DNA of 64,000 nt from Caulobacter sp. CCUG 60055 (GTDB taxonomy: Bacteria; Pseudomonadota; Alphaproteobacteria; Caulobacterales; Caulobacteraceae): assembly GCF_022750545.1 (NCBI RefSeq), contig NZ_PUIC01000010.1:147624-211623 (forward strand). Direction: 5' to 3'. How positions within the stretch are numbered: position 1 is the stretch's first letter; each line of letters opens with the position of its first letter. The translations under genes were made by a program, and so were the position numbers. The notes under the pieces are model-generated. The model saw only the letters and a program-made list of their open reading frames with translations, was not told where the DNA came from and did not search any database. Below are positions 1 through 7,944 of the stretch, piece after piece.

Positions 1-386
1 CGGTGACGGTGGTCGAGGGCTGCGGCGCGAACGGCTGCGAATACATGACCGGCGGCATGGCGGTGATCCTGGGCCCCACCGGCGACAACTTCGCCGCCGG
101 CATGACCGGCGGCATGGCCTTCGTGCTCGACATGCACGGCCGGTTCGAGACCCGGGTCAACCGCGACAGCGTCCTGGTCGACCGGCTGCGCTCGCCCTAC
201 TGGGAGGGCATGCTCCGTTCACTGATCGGCGAGCACGCCCGCGAGACTGGCTCGTCGTTCGCCGCCGACCTGCTGCGCGACTGGGACCGGACGCGGGCGT
301 TCTTCTGGCAGGTGTGCCCCAAGGAGATGGTCGGTCGGCTCAGCCACCCGCTGGCGGTCGAGGGCCCGGTTCCCGAACGCGCCTGA
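1..386 (+). CDS. gltB: glutamate synthase large subunit, C-terminal end (partial)
   Basis: This is the last ~128 codons of the NADPH-glutamate synthase alpha subunit; the gene begins before the window. Visible motifs are the glycine-rich repeats GCGANGCEYMTGG and GDNFAAGMTGG, typical of the GXGXG right-handed beta-helix domain that closes GltB and scaffolds the glutaminase and FMN/Fe-S synthase domains. In the family, the enzyme makes two glutamates from glutamine and 2-oxoglutarate in the cytoplasm. The frame ends at TGA and is followed at once by a very strong hairpin, so this is probably the end of its transcript. Identity is confident despite truncation. Confidence 0.9.
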   Translation, partial: VTVVEGCGANGCEYMTGGMAVILGPTGDNFAAGMTGGMAFVLDMHGRFETRVNRDSVLVDRLRSPYWEGMLRSLIGEHARETGSSFAADLLRDWDRTRAFFWQVCPKEMVGRLSHPLAVEGPVPERA

Positions 387-391
387 CGGCG

Positions 392-429
392 GCGAGGGGG
401 CGCCGGCCGTCGCGCCGGCGCCCCCTCGC
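392..429 (+). terminator. strong hairpin terminator after gltB
   Basis: A perfect 16-bp GC-rich inverted repeat (arms 392-407 and 414-429, 6-nt loop) starts a few bases after the gltB stop. Only a weak T-rich stretch follows (gtcctttt at about 439-446), so it is an imperfect intrinsic terminator. It could also act by stabilising the mRNA 3' end. Confidence 0.65.
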
Positions 430-527
430 GCTGAAATTGTCCTTTTGAGCCATTTTTCGCGTCTGGCGACGGCTGCATTTATTCGCGGTTAAGTCATGGC
501 CAGCAAGTTTCGCCAACCGGTGGAGTA

Positions 528-2246
528 ATGCGGTTGGTTCAGAGTGACGCTTCAATGTCGTGGACGAATATCGTCCGCTTTCGCCGACGTGACGCGCTAA
601 TTATTGTTCCATTGACCATCGTCGCCGCGTTCGGCGCAGGGATCTGGCTTAGCCCTTCCTATGCGATTGCCTGGTTGGTCCTGGCCCTGGCCCTGATCGG
701 CGTCAGCCAGTGCCTCTGCTGGGCCATAGAGGCGTTCAAGCTGACCGGTCGGGGGGGCGAACGGGCGCTGGCCCTGTTCAGCTTCGCCTATACCGGTCTC
801 TACTGCCTGCTGCCCCTGGCCCTGGTGGTCCGTGGGGATCGGACCGCCATGCTCGGCGGCATGGCGATGTTCGGCTGCGTGGCCATCAGCTGCACGGGCG
901 AGTTCGTCATATCGCGTCTGATCGGCGGCGCCTGCCTGGCGGCGACCTTCGCGGCGACGGCCGTCGCCGCCGTGCTGGCCCTGGCCGGCTCGCCTCTTCC
1001 CCATGCCCTCCTGGCGGTCCTCGCCGTCGCCGCCTTCTTCGCCTATGTCGCCCACTACGGGGCGGCGCGCGTCAGCAGCGACCGGCGCATGCGCGAGGCG
1101 CTGGGCGAGGCCGCCCGCAAGGAGGCGCAGGCCGAGGCCGCCCAGGCCGCCAAGAGCATCTTCCTGGCGACCATGACCCATGAGATCCGCACCCCGCTCA
1201 ACGGCGTGTTCGGCATGACCCAGGCCATGGAGGCGGACGAGCTGTCCGGCGTCCAGCGCGAGCGGCTGGCGGTGATCCGGCGGTCGGGCGAGACCCTGAC
1301 CGGCATGCTGGACGAGGTGCTCGACCTGGCCAATATGGACGCCGGCCGGCTGGAGATCGCCGCCGCGCCCTTCGACCTGGAGACGGCGGTCGAAGCCGCC
1401 TGCGCGCCGTTCGCGGCCCAGGCCGAGGCCAAGGGCGTGGCCTTCGCCGTAACGATCGCCGGCGAGGCCAAGGGGGTCTATCGCGGCGACGTCCGCCGCC
1501 TGACCCAGATGATCCGGCACTTGGCGTCCAACGCCGTCCGGTTCACCGAGGCCGGCCGCATCGACGTGCGCGCCCGCCTGGCTGGCGGCCTGGAGATCGC
1601 CGTCGCCGACACCGGGCCGGGCGTGCCGGTTGAAGAGATCGACCGCCTGTTCGCGCCCTTCGTCCAGCTCGACGCGTCGAGCACGCGCCGTCACGGCGGC
1701 CTGGGGCTGGGCCTCGCCATCTGCCGGCGCCTCTGCGCCCTGATGGGCGGCGAGATCGTCGCCGACAGCCGGCCCGGAACCGGCTCGACCTTCCGCCTGG
1801 TCCTGCCCCTGGCGCGGATCGCCTCGCCACCGCCGGCTTCGTCCGGACCGGCCGTCCCCTTGCCCGGGGCGCTGCGGGTGCTGGCAGCGGAGGACAATCC
1901 GGTCAACCAGCTGGTGCTGCGCACCCTGCTGCGGCAGGTCGGGATCGAGCCGCTGATCGTCGACGACGGGGCCCAGGTGGTCGAGGCCTGGGCGCGACAG
2001 GGCTGGGACGTGGTGCTGATGGATCTTCAGATGCCGGTGATGGACGGGCTGGCCGCCACCCGGGCGATCCGGGCCCGCGAGACGGCGGCAGGGCTGCGGC
2101 GCACGCCGGTGATCGGCCTGACCGCCAACATCCTGCCCCATCAGGTCGACCAGATGGCCGCCGCCGGCATGGACGACCATGTCGGCAAGCCGATCGACGT
2201 CGCCCGGCTGTTCGCCGCGCTGAACGGGCTGGACGGAACGCCCTAG
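528..2246 (+). CDS. hybrid sensor histidine kinase / response regulator
   Basis: 572-aa membrane hybrid kinase. Residues ~23-180 form several hydrophobic membrane segments with no large periplasmic sensor, followed by a short Ala/Glu-rich linker helix. The HisKA box MTHEIRTPLNG places the phosphoacceptor at His218. HATPase motifs follow: N box near 331-340, DTGPGVP at 361-367 and GGLGLGLAI at 390-398. A C-terminal receiver (~450-566) has Asp499 in VLMDLQMP and a conserved Lys in HVGKPID. Start ATG is preceded by GGAG. It is expected to pass phosphate from His218 to Asp499; no HPt partner or output gene is adjacent, so the pathway is unknown. It overlaps the convergent next gene by 4 nt. Confidence 0.9.
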   Translation: MRLVQSDASMSWTNIVRFRRRDALIIVPLTIVAAFGAGIWLSPSYAIAWLVLALALIGVSQCLCWAIEAFKLTGRGGERALALFSFAYTGLYCLLPLALVVRGDRTAMLGGMAMFGCVAISCTGEFVISRLIGGACLAATFAATAVAAVLALAGSPLPHALLAVLAVAAFFAYVAHYGAARVSSDRRMREALGEAARKEAQAEAAQAAKSIFLATMTHEIRTPLNGVFGMTQAMEADELSGVQRERLAVIRRSGETLTGMLDEVLDLANMDAGRLEIAAAPFDLETAVEAACAPFAAQAEAKGVAFAVTIAGEAKGVYRGDVRRLTQMIRHLASNAVRFTEAGRIDVRARLAGGLEIAVADTGPGVPVEEIDRLFAPFVQLDASSTRRHGGLGLGLAICRRLCALMGGEIVADSRPGTGSTFRLVLPLARIASPPPASSGPAVPLPGALRVLAAEDNPVNQLVLRTLLRQVGIEPLIVDDGAQVVEAWARQGWDVVLMDLQMPVMDGLAATRAIRARETAAGLRRTPVIGLTANILPHQVDQMAAAGMDDHVGKPIDVARLFAALNGLDGTP

Positions 2247-3079
2247 TTCGGCGACGGGTCGGACGGCGGCTGTTCCACCGCCTTGGCGCCCTCCATCTGC
2301 CGGATGCTCTCGGCCGTGCGGCTCATCGGCGTCTGCGAGATGGTCACCAGGCCCGACCGCGGCTGGTCGAGGTCGATGATCAGGGTGATCGACAGGGCCA
2401 GCAGCACGAACAGCGTGGTCGAGGCGACGAAATGCCGCCGCCGCGCCCGCGCCAGGCCGTAGCCCATCAGCGCGGCGGCGACCACGGCGTAGGCCGCCAG
2501 GGTGCGCAGGATGGCGGCGGGCACCCGCGCGTCCAGGGCGGCGCGTCGGGCCGAGGCGATGTCGAAGGCCTCGTTCATGGCCTGGAGCAGAGACGGGTTG
2601 ATCGTCGCGGCCGGCGCGGCCCGCACCGCGCGGGCCGTCTCGGCCCATATCCTGGCCTGCAGGGCGCCGGTGCGGGCGTCGGCGTCGGCGATGGCGGCCT
2701 TGTTTTCGCCGGCGGTGAAGAAGTCCTCGCGGGCCTTGATGTAGCTGCCGAACAGGCCGCTCAGCCGCCCCCGGGCGGGCTCGTCCAGCAGCTGGGCCCG
2801 CAGATAGGCGGTCGAGATCGCGTTGGCTTCCGCGACGACCAGATGGCGACGGGCGTTGTAGCGGTCGGCCGACATCGACACGGTGAAGGCGATCAGCAGG
2901 CCCAGCAGGGCGAGGGTCGCCGACAGAAGGTAGCCGACGCCGGCCTCGTCCTTGCCGTCGTCCCGGTCGGTGAACCGTCCGAACAGGCTATGGCAGCGAT
3001 AGCCCAGCTCCTCCGCCGCCAGGAGGACCAGGGTCATGACCAGCGCGATCAGCCAGAGGGGCGTGGTTTCAAGGCGCAT
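2243..3079 (-). CDS. DUF4239/bestrophin-like membrane protein
   Basis: 278-aa predicted inner-membrane protein. The first ~75 residues hold two hydrophobic segments (LWLIALVMTLVLL and LLSATLALLGLLIAFTVSM). A long soluble helical middle (~75-180) follows, then two more membrane helices near 185-235 (AAYAVVAAALMGYGL, TLFVLLALSITLI) and a polar tail. This 2+2 helix layout, with ADRYNARR after TM2, matches DUF4239 proteins, distantly related to bestrophin channels. Function is unproven. The gene converges on the histidine kinase with a 4-nt stop overlap, and 225 bp of empty DNA lies upstream. Confidence 0.6.
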   Translation of the reverse strand: MRLETTPLWLIALVMTLVLLAAEELGYRCHSLFGRFTDRDDGKDEAGVGYLLSATLALLGLLIAFTVSMSADRYNARRHLVVAEANAISTAYLRAQLLDEPARGRLSGLFGSYIKAREDFFTAGENKAAIADADARTGALQARIWAETARAVRAAPAATINPSLLQAMNEAFDIASARRAALDARVPAAILRTLAAYAVVAAALMGYGLARARRRHFVASTTLFVLLALSITLIIDLDQPRSGLVTISQTPMSRTAESIRQMEGAKAVEQPPSDPSPN

Positions 3080-3304
3080 TCGAACGGGCTCCGCGAGACG
3101 TCGCTGCCGGCGAGCTTAGGCGAGCCGCCCGCCGGCGCCAGCCCGCGGCGCCGGCGAAATGGGCGCCGGGCGCATCGAAGCACAGGGACGCGGCATCCTG
3201 TCGCAGCATTACGAAACTGTAATCAGCGCCGTCGCGCCGCCGCCCCCGCCGATCTAGATTCGCTGAACACATGCGGCGTGGGGCGCGCCGCCGGGGACCG
3301 TACG

Positions 3305-4498
3305 ATGATTGCCGACGTGGTCGACGTCGAGGAGTTGCTGAGCCGGGCGAATGCGGCCTTGGCGCGGCGGGACGCGGACGCGGCGCTCGACATCCTGCGG
3401 CGAGCCGAGCGCGCCGCGCCCCGCGACGTGAATGTCCGCCTCAATATCGCCCTGGCCTTGCGCCTGCGCGGCGATCTGCCGGCGGCTCTGGCCGCGCTGG
3501 ACGCCGCCCTGGAGATCGAGCCCTACCTGTTCATCGCGCTGCTTTCGAAAGGCGCGATCCTCGAGCGGATGGGGCTGATCCGCGCGGCGGCGTCGATCTA
3601 CAAGGACGCGCTGACCATCGCGCCGTCGCCGGACAAGACGCCGCCGGGGCTGGCGCAGCCGTTGGCGCGGGCGCGTCAGGTGGTGGCCGAGAACGCCGAG
3701 GCGTTGCGGGCGTTCATGGCCGGGCAGGTGGACGCGGTGCGTTCCAGGCACGCGCATGCGGCGCAGCGCCGTTTCGACGAGGCGCTCGACCTGTTCGCCG
3801 GCCGCAAGCGCGTGTACCAGCCCCAGCCCCTGCTGATGCATTTTCCAGGCCTGCCGGTGGTGCAGTTCTTCGACCGGGAGCTGTTCCCTTGGCTGCCCCG
3901 GTTGGAGGCGGCCACGGACATGATCCGCGACGAGCTGGCCGCCCTGGTCTCGACCGGGGGCATGGACCGGTTCGCGCCCTATATCGCCTATCCGCCGGGC
4001 GCGCCGGTCAACCAGTGGGAGGAGCTCAACCACTCCCGCAAATGGAGCTCGCTCTGGCTGTGGCGGGACGGCGCGCGGCAGGACGAGATCTGCGACCTGT
4101 GTCCCGGTACGGCGGCGCTGTTGGAAAGCCTGCCGATGGCGGACCAGCCCGGCTTCGCGCCCACGGCGGTGTTTTCCGCCCTGCAGCCGCGCACGCATAT
4201 TCCGGCCCATACGGGCTCGACCAACGCGCGGCTGTTGACCCACCTGCCGCTGATCCTGCCGGGGCCGGCCCGCTTCCGGGTCGGCAACGACGAGCGTCCC
4301 TGGCGCATGGGCGAGGCTTGGGTGTTCGACGACACCATCGAGCACGAAGCCTGGAACGACGCCGACGAGACCCGCGTTATCCTGATCTTCGACGTATGGA
4401 ACCCTTATCTGTCGGAGGCCGAGCGGGAGATGGTCGGGGCGATGATGGCCGCCCGCAACGCCTTCTACGCCGCCGAGTCGGGCGCCGGTCCGACGTAG
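3305..4498 (+). CDS. TPR domain-aspartyl/asparaginyl beta-hydroxylase family protein
   Basis: 397-aa protein. Residues ~5-110 form TPR-like helical repeats. Residues ~170-370 match the Asp_Arg_Hydrox cupin fold: His298 (THIPAHTG) and His347 (IEHEAWN) are candidate Fe(II) ligands and Arg309 in NARLLTHL a candidate 2-oxoglutarate contact. The family are Fe(II)/2-oxoglutarate dioxygenases, including LpxO-like lipid A hydroxylases and peptidyl-Asp hydroxylases. The TPR part suggests a protein substrate, but that is inference. I chose the ATG at 3305 because the frame upstream is antisense to the previous gene. Its 3' end overlaps the convergent citrate synthase homologue by 34 nt. Confidence 0.8.
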   Translation: MIADVVDVEELLSRANAALARRDADAALDILRRAERAAPRDVNVRLNIALALRLRGDLPAALAALDAALEIEPYLFIALLSKGAILERMGLIRAAASIYKDALTIAPSPDKTPPGLAQPLARARQVVAENAEALRAFMAGQVDAVRSRHAHAAQRRFDEALDLFAGRKRVYQPQPLLMHFPGLPVVQFFDRELFPWLPRLEAATDMIRDELAALVSTGGMDRFAPYIAYPPGAPVNQWEELNHSRKWSSLWLWRDGARQDEICDLCPGTAALLESLPMADQPGFAPTAVFSALQPRTHIPAHTGSTNARLLTHLPLILPGPARFRVGNDERPWRMGEAWVFDDTIEHEAWNDADETRVILIFDVWNPYLSEAEREMVGAMMAARNAFYAAESGAGPT

Positions 4499-5616
4499 CG
4501 GGCGCGGGGGCGGATCAGGCGTCCGGCGGCGACCTGCTCCAGGGCGTGGGCCAGCCAGCCGGCGCAGCGGCCGGTCGCGAACAGCAGGAAGGGCGCCTCG
4601 GGCGGCAGGTCCAGCCGTTCGGCGAGGGCGGTCAGCGCGAAATCGATGTTGGGGGGCTCGCCGGTCAGGGCGGCGACGGCGGCCTCGGTCTCGGCGAACA
4701 GCGGCGGCGGCGCGAAGGCGTCGAGCAGGGCGCGGGCGCACGGATCGCCTTCGGGATAGAGCGGATGGCCGAAGCCGGGGATCGGCAGGGCCTGGTCCTG
4801 GCGCGCGGCGATGGCGCGATGGGGGCCGCGGCGGCTGACCTCGTCCATGAAGGCCTGGACCCTGGCCGCCATGCCGCCATGCAGCGGGCCGGACAGGGCG
4901 GCCAGTCCCGCCAGGGCGGCGGCGGCCAGCGAGGCGCCGGTCGAGGCGGCCACCCGCGCCGCGAAGGTCGAGGCGTTGAGCTCGTGGTCGGCCAGCAGCA
5001 CCAGGGCGCGGCGGATCAGATCCGCGCCGTCCTCGCCGCAGCCGCCGGATCGGGCCAGCCTCTGGTGTATGCGGCCGACCCCGGGGGCCCCGGCCACGGC
5101 GTCGGCGAGGCCGTCGAGCAGGCTGGCGGCCTCGGCGTGCAGGACGTCCGGCGCGCGGCGGCGGGCCGGCGGATCGGCGGCGGCCCGCGCGGCCAGGCTG
5201 GCGAACATGCGGGCGCGCGGGTCGCGACCGTCCGGGATCGGACCAGGCCGGCGGTCGAACGGATCGACGGCGGCGCCCCACAGGCGGGCGGCGACGGCCT
5301 CCAGCGTCTCCCGCCCGGCCAGCGCTGCCGCGTCCTCGCCGCGATAATAGAGCCTGCCGTGCGATACGGTGGTGATGGCCGACGGCAGCACCGGCTCGCC
5401 CCAGGCGATCGCCTCCTCGGCCACGGCGGCGGCGGCCCGGCCGCGCGCCTTGCGCCGGGCCAGCCGCTCGATGTCGGCGGCCCGATAGACGCTCTTGCGC
5501 GGATCGTCGTCCCGGGCGCGAGCCTCGACGCGGCCGCGGCTGACATAGGCGTAGAGGGTCTGCGGCCGCACCCCCAGCGCCTCCATCGCCTGTTTCGCCG
5601 TCAGCCAGTCGGTCAT
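4465..5616 (-). CDS. citrate synthase family protein with N-terminal helix-turn-helix domain
   Basis: 383-aa fusion. Residues ~1-60 form a MerR/excisionase-like DNA-binding helix-turn-helix (LTAKQAMEALGVRPQTLYAY, then a wing with Tyr and Arg-rich RLARRKARG). The rest is a citrate synthase fold. All three catalytic positions are visible: His in GPLHGGM, His in GFGHPLY and Asp in PNIDFAL. The domain therefore looks catalytically competent. It is transcribed divergently from a stand-alone citrate synthase homologue only 83 bp away, and the gap carries AT-rich phased repeats. A self-regulating TCA or methylcitrate enzyme is plausible but is inference; the family is known in proteobacteria without, to my knowledge, an assigned role. 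Confidence 0.8.
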   Translation of the reverse strand: MTDWLTAKQAMEALGVRPQTLYAYVSRGRVEARARDDDPRKSVYRAADIERLARRKARGRAAAAVAEEAIAWGEPVLPSAITTVSHGRLYYRGEDAAALAGRETLEAVAARLWGAAVDPFDRRPGPIPDGRDPRARMFASLAARAAADPPARRRAPDVLHAEAASLLDGLADAVAGAPGVGRIHQRLARSGGCGEDGADLIRRALVLLADHELNASTFAARVAASTGASLAAAALAGLAALSGPLHGGMAARVQAFMDEVSRRGPHRAIAARQDQALPIPGFGHPLYPEGDPCARALLDAFAPPPLFAETEAAVAALTGEPPNIDFALTALAERLDLPPEAPFLLFATGRCAGWLAHALEQVAAGRLIRPRARYVGPAPDSAA

Positions 5617-5624
5617 GTCGATAT

Positions 5625-5649
5625 ATTGATTAGATTGATCAAGATTGAC
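5625..5649. promoter_or_regulatory. phased ATTGA(T/C) repeats between divergent citrate synthase genes
   Basis: The 83-bp divergent intergenic region is AT-rich within very GC-rich DNA. It holds ATTGAT at 5625-5630, ATTGAT at 5634-5639 and ATTGAC at 5644-5649, spaced 9 and 10 bp, so on about the same helix face. The palindrome TTGATCAA lies at 5635-5642. A natural candidate ligand is the HTH domain of the adjacent citrate synthase fusion. No footprint is known to me. Confidence 0.45.
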
Positions 5650-5699
5650 GATAGCGGAGCGTGCGCCGATCTCAAGGGAAACCTTCGAGGAGAACTCCG

Positions 5700-6794
5700 A
5701 TGTCTGATGGTCTGGAAGGCGTCGTCGCCGCCGAAACCGTGCTGTCCGAGGTCGACGGGGCCGCCGGCCGCCTGGTGATCCGCGGCCGCTCCCTCGACCA
5801 GCTCGCCGGCCGCGTCAGTTTCGAGGAGACCGCGCGGCTGCTGTTCGACGGCTTCTTCGACGACCTGCCGGCGCTCGAAGGGTTCGCCCGCGACCTCGGC
5901 CGCGCCCGCGCCGCCGTGTTCGCCGAGGTCGCCGCCCTGGACGCGCGCCTGCTCGACCGGCCGCCGATCGAGGTTGTGCGCGCCTTGCTGGCCCGGCTCG
6001 CCGACGGCGACGATCTGGCGACGGCCTACGCCCTGCTGGCCGCGCCCGCGGTGTTCGCCGCCGCGGCGGCGCGGGCGCGCCGGGGCCTGGCGCCCGTGGC
6101 GCCGGACCCGTCCCTGGGGCACGCCGCCGACGTGCTGCGCATGTTCCGGGACGCCCCCGCGAGCGCGGCCGAGGCCGCCGGTCTCGACGCCTATCTGACC
6201 ACCGTCAGCGACCATGGCCTCAACGCCTCCACCTTCGCGGCGCGGGTGACCGCCTCGACCCGGGCCGGCCTGACCTCGGCCGTCATCTCCGGCCTCAGCG
6301 CCCTGAAGGGACCGCTGCACGGCGGCGCGCCCGGTCCGGTGATCGACATGCTCGACGCCATCGGCCGGCCGGAGGACGCCTTCGCCTGGCTCGACGCGGC
6401 GGTGGCGCGGGGCGACCGGCTGATGGGCTTCGGCCATCGCATCTACCGGGTGCGCGACCCCCGCGCCGACGCGCTCAAGCAGGCTGTGCGGACGCTGGGA
6501 GAGAGCCGCGAGCTCGCGTCCGGCCGGCTGGCCCTGGCCGAGGCGGTGGAGGCGGCGGCCCTGGCCATCCTCAAGGCGCGCAAGCCCGACCGGCCGCTGC
6601 AGACCAATGTCGAATTTTACACCGCCCTGCTGCTGGAGGCGCTGGGCTTTCCGCCGGACGTCTTCACCTGCGTGTTCGCGATGGGGCGGACGGCCGGCTG
6701 GATCGCCCACGCCCGCGAACAGGTCGCCGGCGGCCGCCTGATCCGTCCGCAATCGGTCTATGTCGGTCCGGCGCCGGAAGCCCAGGCCGCTTGA
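5700..6794 (+). CDS. citrate synthase / methylcitrate synthase homologue
   Basis: 364-aa citrate synthase fold without the HTH extension. Motifs include GPLHGGAPG (catalytic His), GFGHRIYRVRDPRA (second His and CoA/oxaloacetate binding) and a C-terminal GRLIRPQSVYVGP. The position of the usual catalytic Asp reads NVEFYTA, a Glu, which I recall in some CitA-like secondary citrate synthases; activity therefore needs testing. Start at ATG 5700 follows GAGGAG with good spacing; an upstream in-frame start at 5661 lacks this. It is divergent from the HTH fusion gene. Expected reaction is condensation of acetyl- or propionyl-CoA with oxaloacetate in the cytoplasm. Confidence 0.85.
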   Translation: MSDGLEGVVAAETVLSEVDGAAGRLVIRGRSLDQLAGRVSFEETARLLFDGFFDDLPALEGFARDLGRARAAVFAEVAALDARLLDRPPIEVVRALLARLADGDDLATAYALLAAPAVFAAAAARARRGLAPVAPDPSLGHAADVLRMFRDAPASAAEAAGLDAYLTTVSDHGLNASTFAARVTASTRAGLTSAVISGLSALKGPLHGGAPGPVIDMLDAIGRPEDAFAWLDAAVARGDRLMGFGHRIYRVRDPRADALKQAVRTLGESRELASGRLALAEAVEAAALAILKARKPDRPLQTNVEFYTALLLEALGFPPDVFTCVFAMGRTAGWIAHAREQVAGGRLIRPQSVYVGPAPEAQAA

Positions 6795-6839
6795 GCGGCG
6801 GCCGGGGTCCAAGGCCGGCGCCGAAAAGGCGGTGCTGAA

Positions 6840-6859
6840 AACGACTCGCGCGAGTCGTT
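6840..6859. repeat. 20-bp perfect palindrome containing two GANTC sites
   Basis: AACGACTCGC is followed directly by its exact reverse complement GCGAGTCGTT, without a loop, between the citrate synthase and cation-efflux genes. Each arm contains a GANTC site (GACTC/GAGTC), the sequence methylated by CcrM in Caulobacter relatives. It could be a dispersed intergenic palindrome, a hairpin at the 3' end of the upstream mRNA, or a protein site. Confidence 0.5.
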
Positions 6860-6899
6860 CGCGCTGGGGCCGGCGCGGCGCGGCCGTTAATCTGGCGGC

Positions 6900-7868
6900 A
6901 TGACCGCGCCCAGCCTGTCCGTCGCCGAGACCGCCGCCCTGACCCGTCGCATCACCACCTTGTCGGTGGTCGTGGCGGTGGCGCTGATCCTGCTCAAGGG
7001 CGGGGTGTGGCTGGTCAGCGGTTCGGTCGCCCTCCTGGCCTCGCTCGCCGATTCGGGGCTGGACCTCGTGGCCTCGCTGATCACCTTCTTCGCTGTGCGC
7101 TATGCGGCGGCCCCCCCCGACGCCGAACACCGCTTCGGCCATGGCAAGGCCGAGGCCTTCGCCAGCCTGATCCAGGGCGGGCTGGTGTTCGCCTCGGCGG
7201 CGCTGATCGGCCAGGAGGCCGTCCGCCGCATCATCGACCCCGCGCCGATCGCGGCCGAGGGCTGGGGCGTGGCGGTAATGGCGGCCTCGATCGTCATCAC
7301 CGGCGTGCTGATCGCCGCCCAGTCGCGGGTGCTGCGCCAGACGGGTTCGGTGGCGGTCTCAGGGGATCGCGCCCACTACGCCGCCGACCTCGCCTCGAAC
7401 CTCGTCGCCATGGTCGGCATCGGCGCGGCGGCCCTGTTCAAGGCCCCGGTGCTGGACGCGGTCGCCGGCCTCGCCGTCGCCGGCTGGCTGGTCTGGGGGG
7501 CGGTCGGGGTGTTCCGCGAAGCCTCTCTGCAGCTGATGGACCACGAACTGCCGGACGACGCGCGCGGGCGCATCGTCGACCTGATGACCTCGGACGCGCG
7601 CATCAAGGGCGTGCACCAGCTGCGCACCCGCGCGTCTGGACCCTATGTCCACATCCAGATGCACGCCGACCTCGACCCGAATCTCAGCCTGCGCGAGGCC
7701 CATCAGGCGATCGTCGCCGCCGAGAACCGGGTGCTGGAGGCCTTTCCCGCCGCCGACATCATCATCCATCCCGACCCGCGCGGCTTCGCCGAACCGCACG
7801 GCGGCGCCTTCGCCGAGACGGGCCACGCGCCGGCCGCGGCTGAAGCTGTTGAAAACGCGAGGTCTTGA
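6900..7868 (+). CDS. cation diffusion facilitator family metal efflux transporter
   Basis: 322-aa CDF protein. The first ~210 residues contain about six membrane helices. The first motif SLADSGLDLVAS carries the paired Asp residues of the transport site on TM2, followed by the HRFGHGKAEAFASL loop between TM2 and TM3. The C-terminal ~85 residues form the cytoplasmic regulatory domain (GVHQLRTRASGPYVHIQMHA). The family exports divalent metals (Zn, Fe, Cd, Co) by proton antiport at the inner membrane, and FieF/YiiP is the closest model type. Metal choice cannot be read from sequence. A run of eight C residues lies within the gene at 7111-7118. Confidence 0.9.
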   Translation: MTAPSLSVAETAALTRRITTLSVVVAVALILLKGGVWLVSGSVALLASLADSGLDLVASLITFFAVRYAAAPPDAEHRFGHGKAEAFASLIQGGLVFASAALIGQEAVRRIIDPAPIAAEGWGVAVMAASIVITGVLIAAQSRVLRQTGSVAVSGDRAHYAADLASNLVAMVGIGAAALFKAPVLDAVAGLAVAGWLVWGAVGVFREASLQLMDHELPDDARGRIVDLMTSDARIKGVHQLRTRASGPYVHIQMHADLDPNLSLREAHQAIVAAENRVLEAFPAADIIIHPDPRGFAEPHGGAFAETGHAPAAAEAVENARS

Positions 7869-7944
7869 GGCCGGGTAAACGCCGCCTTAAGAGGTCCTGG
7901 ATCTATTGGCCGATCACCCCAACCAAGGATCCAGCACGGCGCGG

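Noticed and set aside
597..2648. 683-codon minus-strand open frame opposite the histidine kinase
   Set aside because: It is a shadow of GC-rich coding DNA: composition is Gly/Arg/Gln/His-rich with no domain, while the plus strand encodes a complete kinase.
3254..5281. 675-codon minus-strand frame and the 835-codon plus-strand frame (3271-5778) over the hydroxylase and citrate synthase genes
   Set aside because: Both are Arg/Pro/Gly-rich shadow translations of clearly recognisable genes in other frames.
5613..7142. 509-codon minus-strand frame over the second citrate synthase
   Set aside because: Antisense shadow with low-complexity Gly/Gln/Arg content and no motifs.
7873..7895. Possible CtrA-type site (TTAA-like half-sites) upstream of the GST gene
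   Set aside because: Only one TTAA is exact and the spacing does not match TTAA-N7-TTAA.
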